Source: Desulfovibrio sp. | GTDB taxonomy: Bacteria; Desulfobacterota; Desulfovibrionia; Desulfovibrionales; Desulfovibrionaceae | Direction: 5' to 3' | Length of the DNA stretch: 10,000 nt | Assembly (NCBI GenBank): GCA_020217165.1 | Contig: JAIWOE010000038.1 | Span: 1-10,000 of the forward strand | In this document: piece after piece, positions 1-6,371 of the stretch | Layout: each line of letters starts with the position of its first letter | Position numbering within the stretch: the stretch's first letter is position 1 | The notes under the pieces: generated by a model | What the model was told of the DNA's origin: nothing | What the model saw: the letters and a program-made list of their open reading frames with translations, nothing else | The model's database searches: none | Program-made: the position numbers and the translations under genes

Positions 1-106
1 TGGGGCCGAGCAGTCCCAGAATCTCGCCCTTGCCCAGGGTAAAGGAGACGTCGTGCAGAACCTGGACGGGGCCGTAGCGATGTCGTACGTTGCGGACTTC
101 AAGCAT
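1..106 (-). CDS. ABC transporter ATP-binding protein, N-terminal fragment
   Basis: The minus strand reads in from an ATG at 106-104 and leaves the window at base 1, giving about 35 residues beginning MLEVRNVRHRYG and ending GEILGLLGP. This is the usual opening of an ABC ATPase: a first beta strand, the aromatic A-loop region (RYG), then the strand leading into the Walker A loop, which would begin at the final GP. A GAGGAA ribosome-binding site (plus 114-119) lies 7 nt before the start. The family powers import or export across the membrane by ATP hydrolysis. The style of this N-terminus suits single-domain ATPases of ABC-2 type exporters, but the signature and Walker B motifs are outside the window, so substrate and direction cannot be told. 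It is divergent from the TtcA-like gene. Confidence 0.85.
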   Translation of the reverse strand, partial: MLEVRNVRHRYGPVQVLHDVSFTLGKGEILGLLGP

Positions 107-162
107 GGGGCCGTTCCTCGGTCCGGGGGCCGGGCCGTGTTCGCGCGAGGCCGGGCGCCCCG

Positions 163-193
163 AGTATGGAGTGGTTTTCTATATCGATTTCAA
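163..193 (-). promoter_or_regulatory. weak candidate promoter for the ABC transporter gene
   Basis: On the minus strand TTGAAA (plus 188-193) is followed after 19 bp by CATACT (plus 163-168), within the only AT-rich stretch of the divergent region. The spacer is longer than the ideal 17 bp and the -10 matches only 4 of 6, so this is a tentative call. Confidence 0.25.
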
Positions 194-251
194 CAGCTTG
201 ATGATTTGCTGGCCTGTCGGTGCTCCGGATTCCGCCAGCTGCGGCCGGGCA

Positions 252-280
252 TTGCCGCGCAACCAGCTCAACCCTATACT
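252..280 (+). promoter_or_regulatory. candidate sigma-70 promoter for the TtcA-like gene
   Basis: TTGCCG (252-257) and TATACT (275-280) are separated by exactly 17 bp; the -10 matches the consensus at 5 of 6 positions and the -35 at 4 of 6. Transcription would start near 287, leaving a leader of about 20 nt before the ATG at 307. This also argues against a longer protein starting further upstream. Confidence 0.5.
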
Positions 281-306
281 CATCTGCCCCTGGAATCGTC
301 AACAGT

Positions 307-1128
307 ATGCGACACCGTCTCAACTACGTCCAAAAGAACTGCATCGCCTCGGCTGGCAAGCTCCTGCATCAATCCGGAATCCTCTTTGCCGGGGCGCGCA
401 TTGCCGTGGCCGTGTCTGGAGGGGTGGACTCGGCCGTGCTGCTGGAGGTGCTGCGCCACCGCCAGCGTATCCTGCCGTTCCCCATTGAATTGACGTGTTT
501 CCACATCAATCCCGGGTTTGACCACGAACTGCACCGCAAGGTGCGGGACTGGGTGGCCACCCTTGGCCTGGCCGGCGTGTTCGAGAAAACAGAATTTGGC
601 CCCCGGGCGTTTTCCGAGGAGAACCGCAGCAACTCCCCGTGTTTCTTGTGCAGTTCCTGGCGGCGAACCCGGTTGTTCGACCTGTGCCGCCAGTACGGCT
701 GCACCCACCTGGCCCTGGGCCACCACGCCGACGACCAGGCCGTGACGTTCTTCATGAATCTCTTCGACAACGGCCGGGTGGACGGCCTTGCCCCGGTGGA
801 ATCCTTTTTTCAGGGCCGGTTGCAGGTGATTCGTCCCTTGCTGTGGCTGGAAAAATCCCAACTCAAACGGGCGGCCCGGGCCTGGGGCCTGCCGGTGTTT
901 GAGAACCCGTGCCCGGCCTCCAAGGAGGATGCCCAGGGATTGGCCCTGAGCAACCGCGCCCGCATCACCCAATGGATCCGCGAGCAGGTGAGCGCAGATC
1001 CATCCCGAAAAGCTAATGTGTACAATGCATTGCGGCGGCATGCCCTGGCCCGCGGCGCACGAATGCCAGGGGTGGAGCCAGGGGTGACGTCCGGTGGGAA
1101 GCCCGGTGGAATGTCTGGAGAGTCTTGA
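307..1128 (+). CDS. TtcA-like PP-loop ATPase, tRNA 2-thiocytidine synthesis family
   Basis: This 273-residue protein belongs to the N-type ATP pyrophosphatase (PP-loop) group closest to TtcA, which thiolates cytidine 32 of certain tRNAs using ATP and an oxygen-sensitive [4Fe-4S] cluster. Visible motifs are the PP-loop SGGVDS at residues 37-42, a CxxC pair (C112, C115) followed by arginines as in TtcA, GHHADD at 138-143, the VIRPL strand near 174, and a further cysteine (C202) where TtcA carries its third cluster ligand. The C-terminal part around 220-245 also aligns with TtcA by eye. Differences from the E. coli type are V for K in SGGKDS and a glycine-rich tail from about 250. I chose the ATG at 307 because homology begins there and a promoter sits just before it, although the Shine-Dalgarno (GGAA near 292-295) is weak. 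The exact tRNA target is inferred; a TtuA-type thiolase is the alternative. Confidence 0.82.
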   Translation: MRHRLNYVQKNCIASAGKLLHQSGILFAGARIAVAVSGGVDSAVLLEVLRHRQRILPFPIELTCFHINPGFDHELHRKVRDWVATLGLAGVFEKTEFGPRAFSEENRSNSPCFLCSSWRRTRLFDLCRQYGCTHLALGHHADDQAVTFFMNLFDNGRVDGLAPVESFFQGRLQVIRPLLWLEKSQLKRAARAWGLPVFENPCPASKEDAQGLALSNRARITQWIREQVSADPSRKANVYNALRRHALARGARMPGVEPGVTSGGKPGGMSGES

Positions 1129-1181
1129 AAAAATCTGGAACAATTTTGCGATGGTGTGAATGTTTTGTAATACTCCTGCCC

Positions 1182-1210
1182 TTGACAGGATGCGCCAGGG
1201 ATTCTAAAGA
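1182..1210 (+). promoter_or_regulatory. candidate sigma-70 promoter for the M23 peptidase gene
   Basis: A perfect TTGACA (1182-1187) is followed after 17 bp by TAAAGA (1205-1210), a 3-of-6 match to the -10 consensus. It stands alone in the 252-bp gap after the TtcA-like gene and would give a leader of roughly 160 nt. A perfect palindrome overlaps the -10 (separate entry). Confidence 0.5.
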
Positions 1211-1215
1211 TCTTT
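1206..1215. promoter_or_regulatory. palindrome AAAGATCTTT overlapping the -10, possible operator
   Basis: AAAGATCTTT is a perfect 10-bp palindrome lying across the proposed -10 box of the M23 gene. A copy differing at one base, AAAGATCATT, occurs at 1262-1271, 56 bp downstream. A repressor site is one reading; chance occurrence in an AT-rich promoter is the other. Confidence 0.3.
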
Positions 1216-1380
1216 CCTCAAACGCTACGCTGCGGTGTGTTGTTTTTCCGCGGGCATGCATAAAGATCATTCAATCAGCGACGCGCCTTCCTGTGTGGGT
1301 CCGGTCTGGACCAGGGCAGGCAGGGGCTGCACGCCGGTTGCGCATCGCCAGCCCCGAACCATCCGTACCCCGGGAGGCCT

Positions 1381-2280
1381 ATGCTGTTTCGCAAGTATCA
1401 CGTCGTCATCTTCAAGGATAATCAAGGCACCTGCAGCAAGCTGCGTCTGCATTCGTGGATGTTCTTCCTGCTGGGTGGTCTTTTCGCCTTGCTGGTGGCG
1501 GGCAACGTGCTGTTCCTTCGCTCGTTGCATGGCGTGAAATACATGGAAGAAAGCGTGGAAGCGGCGCAAAAGAAGGTCAAGGATCAGGAAATGCAGATGC
1601 TGGCCCTCTCCGGCAAGGTCAGCGCGTTGGAAAAGGATTTGACCCGCATCCGAGACTTTGACTCCCAGCTTCGGGTAATGATGAACCTGGATTCCCAGGT
1701 GGAGGCCGTGGGTTCCGTGGGCAACCCCAAAACCGAAGATTTTGCCGAAAAAACCGCCCTGCTGCGGCAGGAGCGCCTGGCCCGGCGCATGCATGATTTC
1801 CTGGATTCCCTGGCCAAGGACGCCCAGCTGGAGCTGGTGCGGCAGGAGCAGATTGTCGAAGCCTTGCGGGGCAATTTAGAGCAGCTGGCCTCCATCCCCT
1901 CCATCTGGCCCACCCAGGGCTGGGTCACCTCGGCCTTCGGCCCTCGCCGCTCCCCCTTCACCGGGCGCAATGAATTCCATCAGGGTGTGGACATTTCCAA
2001 CAAAATCGGCACGCCCATCTATGCCCCGGCCAAGGGTGTGGTCACCTTTGCCGACAACGACGCCGCCAACGGCAAGACCCTGGTCATCCAACACGGTGGC
2101 GGCCTGGTGACGCGCTATTCCCACCTACAGGATTTCAATGTGAAGGTGGGGGACAAGACCGAGCGCGGCCAGCTTATTGCCACCATGGGCAACTCCGGCA
2201 CCTCCACCGGCCCGCACCTGCATTATGAAGTGCGCCTCAACGGCGCGCCCGTGAATCCCATGCGCTATATTCTGGAATAG
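1381..2280 (+). CDS. membrane-anchored M23 family metallopeptidase (murein hydrolase type)
   Basis: This 299-residue protein has a short cytoplasmic N-terminus, one membrane helix at about 26-46, a coiled coil at about 52-98, a linker, and a C-terminal LytM/M23 domain from about 178. The zinc-site motifs are complete: HxxxD (H200, D204), H248 in YSHL, and HLH (H279, H281). M23 enzymes cut peptide cross-links in peptidoglycan; because the full ligand set is present this looks like an active enzyme rather than a degenerate EnvC/NlpD-type activator. Anchor plus coiled coil plus M23 domain is common in proteins of cell division or envelope remodelling. The opening MLFRKYHVVIFKD resembles homologues from Desulfovibrio relatives as I remember them. 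The ATG at 1381 follows GGGAGG (1372-1377) by only 3 nt, which is tight. The gene is framed by its own promoter and terminator, so it is probably monocistronic. Confidence 0.9.
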   Translation: MLFRKYHVVIFKDNQGTCSKLRLHSWMFFLLGGLFALLVAGNVLFLRSLHGVKYMEESVEAAQKKVKDQEMQMLALSGKVSALEKDLTRIRDFDSQLRVMMNLDSQVEAVGSVGNPKTEDFAEKTALLRQERLARRMHDFLDSLAKDAQLELVRQEQIVEALRGNLEQLASIPSIWPTQGWVTSAFGPRRSPFTGRNEFHQGVDISNKIGTPIYAPAKGVVTFADNDAANGKTLVIQHGGGLVTRYSHLQDFNVKVGDKTERGQLIATMGNSGTSTGPHLHYEVRLNGAPVNPMRYILE

Positions 2281-2307
2281 GCGGCCGTTCGTGGAGCTGG
2301 CCCCTTC

Positions 2308-2358
2308 GTCCCCGCTCGTGGCGCCCGTGTTGGGCGCGGCGGGCGGGGACACCTTTTT
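2308..2358 (+). terminator. strong intrinsic terminator after the M23 gene
   Basis: The arms GTCCCCGC (2308-2315) and GCGGGGAC (2343-2350) pair perfectly. Inside them four further pairs (two G-T wobbles) and one mismatch lead to GCGCCC (2321-2326) paired with GGGCGC (2332-2337), closing on a 5-nt loop GTGTT. TTTTT follows at 2354-2358. It lies 28 bp past the M23 stop codon and ends 39 bp before the next start codon. Confidence 0.85.
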
Positions 2359-2384
2359 GGCGTGGCTTTTTCGGGAGCCACTGC

Positions 2385-2389
2385 AGGAG
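2385..2389 (+). promoter_or_regulatory. ribosome-binding site that fixes the GTG start of the amidotransferase
   Basis: AGGAG sits 8 nt before GTG at 2398. That start places cysteine as residue 2, as the N-terminal nucleophile of this family requires after methionine removal. Confidence 0.85.
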
Positions 2390-2397
2390 CAGACGCC

Positions 2398-4410
2398 GTG
2401 TGCGGCATAGCAGGCCTGTGGCGCCCGGCCGCACTCCCGGGATTCCCCGCTGCAGACGGGCAGGCAGCCTTGCAGGCGGACCTGCAGGCCATGGCCGACG
2501 CCCTGCGCCATCGCGGGCCCGATGCCGGTGGCATCTGGCTGGATGCCACGTCCCCCGCCGCCATCCTGGGCCTGGCCCACCGGCGGTTGGCCATCCTGGA
2601 TCGCTCCTCCGCCGGGACGCAGCCCATGGCCACCCCCGACGGCCGCCTGCACCTGGTGTACAATGGCGAAGTGTACAACCATCTGGCCCTGCGCGACGAA
2701 TTGCGGCAGCCGTTTGCCAGCCGCTGCGACACGGAAACCCTGCTGGCAGCCATCGCCTGCTGGGGAATGGAGCAGACCCTGACGCGCGCCCAGGGCATGT
2801 TCGCCCTGTCCTGCTGGGATGCCCGGACCAGGACACTGCACCTGGCCCGAGACGCCTTTGGAAAAAAACCACTGTATTATGGATGGATTGGGGAGTACTT
2901 TGCTTTTGCGTCGGAGCTAAAGGCCCTGGCTGCCACCCGCGCCTGGGCGGCCCGCCCGCCGGCCCTGGACCGTCAGGCCCTGGCCCTGTACCTGCGGTAT
3001 GCCGCCGTGCCCGCGCCCTGGTGCATCTGGGAGGGGCTCCACTCCCTGCCTCCGGGGACGTGGTTGTCCATCACCGAAGACGACCTCCTTGCCCGCCGTC
3101 TGCCATCCCCCGTGCGGTGGTGGAACCTGGGCGAGGTCATCCGCCGTGGTGTGGCCGCGCCATTCCCGTCCGTGGATGCCTCCCTGGAGACCCTGGCTCC
3201 CCTGCTGCAGGATGCCGTGGCCTGCAGGCTGCAGGCCGATGTACCCGTGGGGGTGTTCCTCTCCGGCGGCATCGATTCCAGCCTGGTGGCAGCCCTGGCA
3301 GCCCGCGCCGCTGCGGCCGGCGGCGCATCGGAGCTCATCGCCTTCACCATGGCGTCCCCCCATGGGGACTACGACGAGGCGAACGCTGCCCGTCAGACTG
3401 CGGCTTCCCTGGGGCTGCGGCATTACGTGGAACCCGTCACCGAGGCCGACGCCCTGGCCTGCATCGCGGCCCTGCCTGAACACTACGACGAGCCCTTTGC
3501 CGACGCCTCCCAGCTGCCCACGCTGCTCCTTTCCCGTCTGGCCCGCCGACATGCGGTGGTGCTGCTTTCCGGGGATGGGGGGGACGAGCTCTTTGCCGGC
3601 TACAGCCGGCACCTGCGCGGGCCCGACCTGTGGCGACGCTTGGCCGCCATCCCCATGCCCTTGCGCCGTCTGATGGCCCGGGCGCTGGAGCACGGCGGCG
3701 AGTCCCTCCTGGCATCGGCCTACGAAGCCTGCGCCACCCGGCTGCCGGCGCGCTGGCGGCAGACCGTGTTTCGAGACAAGCTCCACAAGCTCGGCCAGGC
3801 CCTGCAGGCGACCTCGCCCCAGGCCTTCTACCACGCCTTCCTCTGTCAGTGGGCCGAGCCGCCCCTGCAGGGGAGGCTCCCAGGGGAGGGCGTGCCCGAT
3901 CCCCTGGCCGGCATGGCGCAGGAGCTGGCCGCCCTGCCGGCGCTGCCCTTCGTGTATTGGATGCAGGCCATGGATCAGGCGGGGTACCTGGCCTGGGACA
4001 TCCTGCCCAAGGTGGACCGGGCGTCCATGGCGGCGTCCATTGAGGTGCGCTGTCCGTATCTGGATCGCCGCGTGGCCGAGGCTGCCTGGCGACTGCCCCT
4101 GGCGGCGCGGGTGGAAGGGGGCAGGGGCAAGGTCTTGTTGCGTCGGATGCTGGCGGCCATCCACCCCCTGCCACACCTGGACCGCCCCAAGCAGGGGTTC
4201 GGCGTGCCCCTGGAACACTGGTTGCGGGGCCCCCTGAAGGCCTGGGCCGAGGACCTGCTGCACCCCTCCCTGCTCAAGGCGCAGGGGATTTTGGATCCCG
4301 TCGCTGTCCGCCGGGCCTGGTATGAGCATCAGTCTGGCCGGCGCAATCGGCAATACGCCTTATGGACCGTGCTGATGCTGCAACGCTGGCTTGAGGTCTG
4401 GCGAACATGA
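2398..4410 (+). CDS. asparagine synthase family glutamine amidotransferase (glutamine-hydrolysing)
   Basis: This 670-residue protein has two domains. The first is a class II glutaminase (about 2-200) with nucleophile C2 in CGIAG, RHRGPD at 37-42, HRRLAILD from 61 and YNGE at 88-91. The second is the ATP-dependent synthetase, with PP-loop SGGIDS at 289-294, SGDGGDE at 391-397 and LPKVDRASM around K538 followed by the E-R-PYLD segment. Ammonia from glutamine is channelled to an AMP-activated carboxylate. All key residues appear intact. The family includes true asparagine synthetases (AsnB, 554 residues in E. coli) and longer members that amidate uronic acids or peptide substrates in envelope polymers. 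The overlapping glycosyltransferase gene favours a glycan role, but the substrate cannot be read from sequence. Start is GTG, not the GTG 36 bases upstream. It lies just behind a strong terminator, with no clear promoter of its own. Confidence 0.9.
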   Translation: MCGIAGLWRPAALPGFPAADGQAALQADLQAMADALRHRGPDAGGIWLDATSPAAILGLAHRRLAILDRSSAGTQPMATPDGRLHLVYNGEVYNHLALRDELRQPFASRCDTETLLAAIACWGMEQTLTRAQGMFALSCWDARTRTLHLARDAFGKKPLYYGWIGEYFAFASELKALAATRAWAARPPALDRQALALYLRYAAVPAPWCIWEGLHSLPPGTWLSITEDDLLARRLPSPVRWWNLGEVIRRGVAAPFPSVDASLETLAPLLQDAVACRLQADVPVGVFLSGGIDSSLVAALAARAAAAGGASELIAFTMASPHGDYDEANAARQTAASLGLRHYVEPVTEADALACIAALPEHYDEPFADASQLPTLLLSRLARRHAVVLLSGDGGDELFAGYSRHLRGPDLWRRLAAIPMPLRRLMARALEHGGESLLASAYEACATRLPARWRQTVFRDKLHKLGQALQATSPQAFYHAFLCQWAEPPLQGRLPGEGVPDPLAGMAQELAALPALPFVYWMQAMDQAGYLAWDILPKVDRASMAASIEVRCPYLDRRVAEAAWRLPLAARVEGGRGKVLLRRMLAAIHPLPHLDRPKQGFGVPLEHWLRGPLKAWAEDLLHPSLLKAQGILDPVAVRRAWYEHQSGRRNRQYALWTVLMLQRWLEVWRT

Positions 4411-5612
4411 GTGGCGCACCATCCATCGCCCTGGTCTCCCACGTGGATGTGAATCTGGCGCGGTTTCGCCGCACCCTCATGCAACTGCTGGTGGAGGAGG
4501 GCTGGCAGGTGAGCGCCGTGGCGCCTCGGGGCCGGTATGTCGCCGAAGTGGAGGCCCTTGGGGTGGAGTGGCTGGAGTACCCGTCCTCGCGTGAGGCTGG
4601 CCTGGCCGGTCTGGCCGGGCACTGGCGGTCCAGGCGGGCCCTGGCCAGACTGTTTTCCCGTCGTCGATTCCAGGTGGTGCACAGTTTCACCCACCTGCCC
4701 AACCTGCTGTGCCGGGTGGCCTTGCCCTGGCGGCGGCGACCGCTTCTGGTAAATACCGTCACCGGCCTGGGGTCCGGGTTTATGCGGCCGGGGCTCAAGG
4801 GCATTGCCCTGCGCATGGCCCTGTACCAGTGCTATGCGCGGTCGGCCTTTCGGTGCGATGCCATGGTGTTCCAGAACGAGGACGATCACACCTACTTCAC
4901 CTGGCGGGGGCTCACGGGGCGTGCCCTGACGCGGGTGGTGTCCGGCAGCGGGGTGGATCTGGCGCGGTTTCGGCCCGGGCTGCTGACCCGGGAGGAGCGC
5001 CGTCGCCGTCGCGCGTCCCTGGGGGTGGAGGAAGGACATGTGGCGGTGGTCATGGCGGCCCGGCTACTGTTTGACAAGGGCATCCGCGAAGCCATGCTGG
5101 CGGCCCGGGCCCTGGCCGGCACTGCGCCGGGGGTGCGGTTTCTGGTGGCAGGGGCGCCTGATCCCGGGAATCCGTGCTCCCTCACCGAGGCCGACATGCA
5201 GGCCTTCGCCAGTCTAGGCAACGTGCGGTTTCTGGGGTGGCAGGAGGAGATGGAACAGCTCTGGAACCTAGCGGACGTGGCCATCCTGCCCTCGTATCGC
5301 GAGGGCGTGCCCGTGAGCATGCAGGAGGCCCTGGCCTGCGGGGTGCCGGTGGTTGTCACCGATGTGCCGGGATGCCGGGAGATTGCCGCGCCGCGCCAGG
5401 GCGAAACCGCATCCGAGCATGCCCTGTGCGTGCCCGCCGGGCAGTGGCAGCCCCTGGCCGGAGCCATTCAGTTGTTGGCGGAGTCGCCTGTCTTGCGGGC
5501 TTCCATGGGAATGGCCGCCCGCCGCAAGGCCGAGGAAGCCTTTGATGCCCGGGTGCTGGCCCGCAAGACCATGGACGTGTATGCCGCCCTGCTCGCCGGC
5601 CGCGTGGGCTGA
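4407..5612 (+). CDS. family 4 (GT-B) glycosyltransferase, PglA/CapM-like
   Basis: This 401-residue cytoplasmic or membrane-associated enzyme transfers a sugar from a nucleotide donor to a growing glycan, probably on a lipid carrier. The N-terminal Rossmann domain opens SIALVSHVD and contains VHSFTHLPN (91-99) and NTVTGLGSGF (116-125), a pattern seen in PglA-type N-acetylhexosaminyltransferases acting on undecaprenyl-diphosphate sugars. The C-terminal GT-B domain begins near SGSGVD (179-184), has R219 and K224 in AARLLFDKG as phosphate-binding residues, and carries the retaining EX7E motif as E299 and E307. Length is normal for GT4. Its ATG overlaps the amidotransferase stop in ATGA, with GAGG 10 nt upstream, so the two are surely translationally coupled. 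Donor and acceptor are not determinable. It ends 8 bp from the stop of the convergent gene, with no visible terminator between. Confidence 0.88.
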   Translation: MSGAPSIALVSHVDVNLARFRRTLMQLLVEEGWQVSAVAPRGRYVAEVEALGVEWLEYPSSREAGLAGLAGHWRSRRALARLFSRRRFQVVHSFTHLPNLLCRVALPWRRRPLLVNTVTGLGSGFMRPGLKGIALRMALYQCYARSAFRCDAMVFQNEDDHTYFTWRGLTGRALTRVVSGSGVDLARFRPGLLTREERRRRRASLGVEEGHVAVVMAARLLFDKGIREAMLAARALAGTAPGVRFLVAGAPDPGNPCSLTEADMQAFASLGNVRFLGWQEEMEQLWNLADVAILPSYREGVPVSMQEALACGVPVVVTDVPGCREIAAPRQGETASEHALCVPAGQWQPLAGAIQLLAESPVLRASMGMAARRKAEEAFDARVLARKTMDVYAALLAGRVG

Positions 5613-5620
5613 AGGTCAAA

Positions 5621-6304
5621 TCAAGCGCGCTCGGCTGGTTCGGCCTTGGCGACTGGATCGGCTGGTTCGACGGCTTCGGCAGATTCCACCGACTCCACCG
5701 ATTCCGTAGACTCCGCAGATTCCGCAGATGCTTGCACGGCGTGGCGCACGCAGGGGGTGGATTCCAGAGCTTCGGCATCAGCCTTGGCCAGGGCATGCAG
5801 CCTGCCGTACAGCGGGAGGTGGTACTTGATCTTGGCAAAGGCGATGCGCAACACGATGTACAGGGGAATGAACCAGAATTCGGGCCGCACCCGGCCAAGG
5901 AACGGGGCGGAAAGGTCAATGACGCGGCCAAACCGGTAGTCCATCCATCCCAGGGCCAGGGCCAGGGGCCAGATGGAGGCGCAAAAGAGGGTGGCGCCCA
6001 GGAAAAAGTTGCGCCCAAAGGCGTCGTTGGCCAGGGTGTTGCAGGCCTTGAAGGCGGCTTTATCCTTCTCCACCAGGGCTTCGAAGCTCATGTCGCTGTG
6101 CTTCTTCATTTCCCGTTGTTGGGCCAGATGGGCGGAGCGGTTGATGCGGTAGGCCAGAGCCATGGCCACATCCCCCACCACGATGGCGCACAGGGCCACG
6201 TAGACACTGCCCACCACAAAACCCCAGTGCGGGTCCGGCACAAGCCGAAACGCCCAGATGAAGGCGGGATCGAGGAACGCGTTCAGATCTGTCAGGCTGC
6301 TCAT
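5621..6304 (-). CDS. unrecognised three-helix membrane protein with acidic repeat tail
   Basis: This 227-residue protein is not one I recognise. Hydrophobic segments lie at about 27-51, 99-119 and 143-159. Between the first and second is a charged stretch (52-98) containing AQQREMKKHSD, likely helical; after the third comes a basic segment, then a tail from about 192 made of xES triplets and A/E/P residues. One helix, a charged helical loop, then two helices resembles the EMC3/TMCO1/DUF106 branch of Oxa1-type insertases, but this is a topology-level comparison only. An alternative is an accessory subunit for the TauE/SafE transporter encoded just upstream on the same strand. GGGGAGG lies 7 nt before the ATG, giving a strong ribosome site. 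A strong terminator precedes it directly, so it is probably expressed by read-through. Confidence 0.8.
   Translation of the reverse strand: MSSLTDLNAFLDPAFIWAFRLVPDPHWGFVVGSVYVALCAIVVGDVAMALAYRINRSAHLAQQREMKKHSDMSFEALVEKDKAAFKACNTLANDAFGRNFFLGATLFCASIWPLALALGWMDYRFGRVIDLSAPFLGRVRPEFWFIPLYIVLRIAFAKIKYHLPLYGRLHALAKADAEALESTPCVRHAVQASAESAESTESVESVESAEAVEPADPVAKAEPAERA
5682..5726. repeat. five tandem 9-bp units encoding xES tripeptides
   Basis: Units on the plus strand are GATTCCACC, GACTCCACC, GATTCCGTA, GACTCCGCA and GATTCCGCA, each 9 bp with no gap. Read on the minus strand they encode A/T/V-E-S triplets in the tail of the membrane protein. Flanking bases (5664-5681 and 5727-5735) look like decayed further units. 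The frame is kept because the unit is a multiple of three. Confidence 0.85.
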
Positions 6305-6318
6305 GCGATTTCCTCCCC

Positions 6319-6352
6319 AAAAAAAAAGGAGGGGCCGCCAAGCGGCGGCCCC
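6319..6352 (-). terminator. strong intrinsic terminator between the TauE/SafE gene and the next gene
   Basis: On the minus strand GGGGCCGCC (plus 6344-6352) pairs perfectly with GGCGGCCCC (plus 6331-6339) across the loop GCTT, followed by TCC and nine T (plus 6319-6327). It begins 19 nt after the TauE/SafE stop. The T-tract abuts the GGGGAGG ribosome site of the downstream gene (plus 6312-6318). Confidence 0.9.
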
Positions 6353-6371
6353 TGGTGCGACTGCGTTAGGC

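Noticed and set aside
210..224. Sigma-54-like TGGCCTGTCGGTGCT upstream of the TtcA-like gene
   Set aside because: GG and GC are separated by 9 bp rather than the required 10, and a better sigma-70 promoter lies nearer the gene.
220..306. Longer TtcA-like reading starting at 220
   Set aside because: The extra 29 residues have no homology to the family and the proposed promoter (252-280) lies inside them.
1298..1312. GGTCC/GGACC hairpin in the M23 leader as a riboswitch or attenuator
   Set aside because: A 5-bp stem without a T-tract or conserved core is too little to call.
2266..2271. TATATT near the M23 stop as a -10 box for the amidotransferase
   Set aside because: No -35 is found at the right distance and transcription would run straight into the terminator.
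2362..2397. Longer amidotransferase reading starting at GTG 2362
   Set aside because: It would bury the catalytic cysteine at residue 14. The family needs it at residue 2, and AGGAG is correctly placed for GTG 2398.
2917..4353. Long open frame on the minus strand opposite the amidotransferase gene
   Set aside because: It is a GC-rich antisense shadow with glycine-, glutamine- and proline-rich low-complexity translation and no domain.
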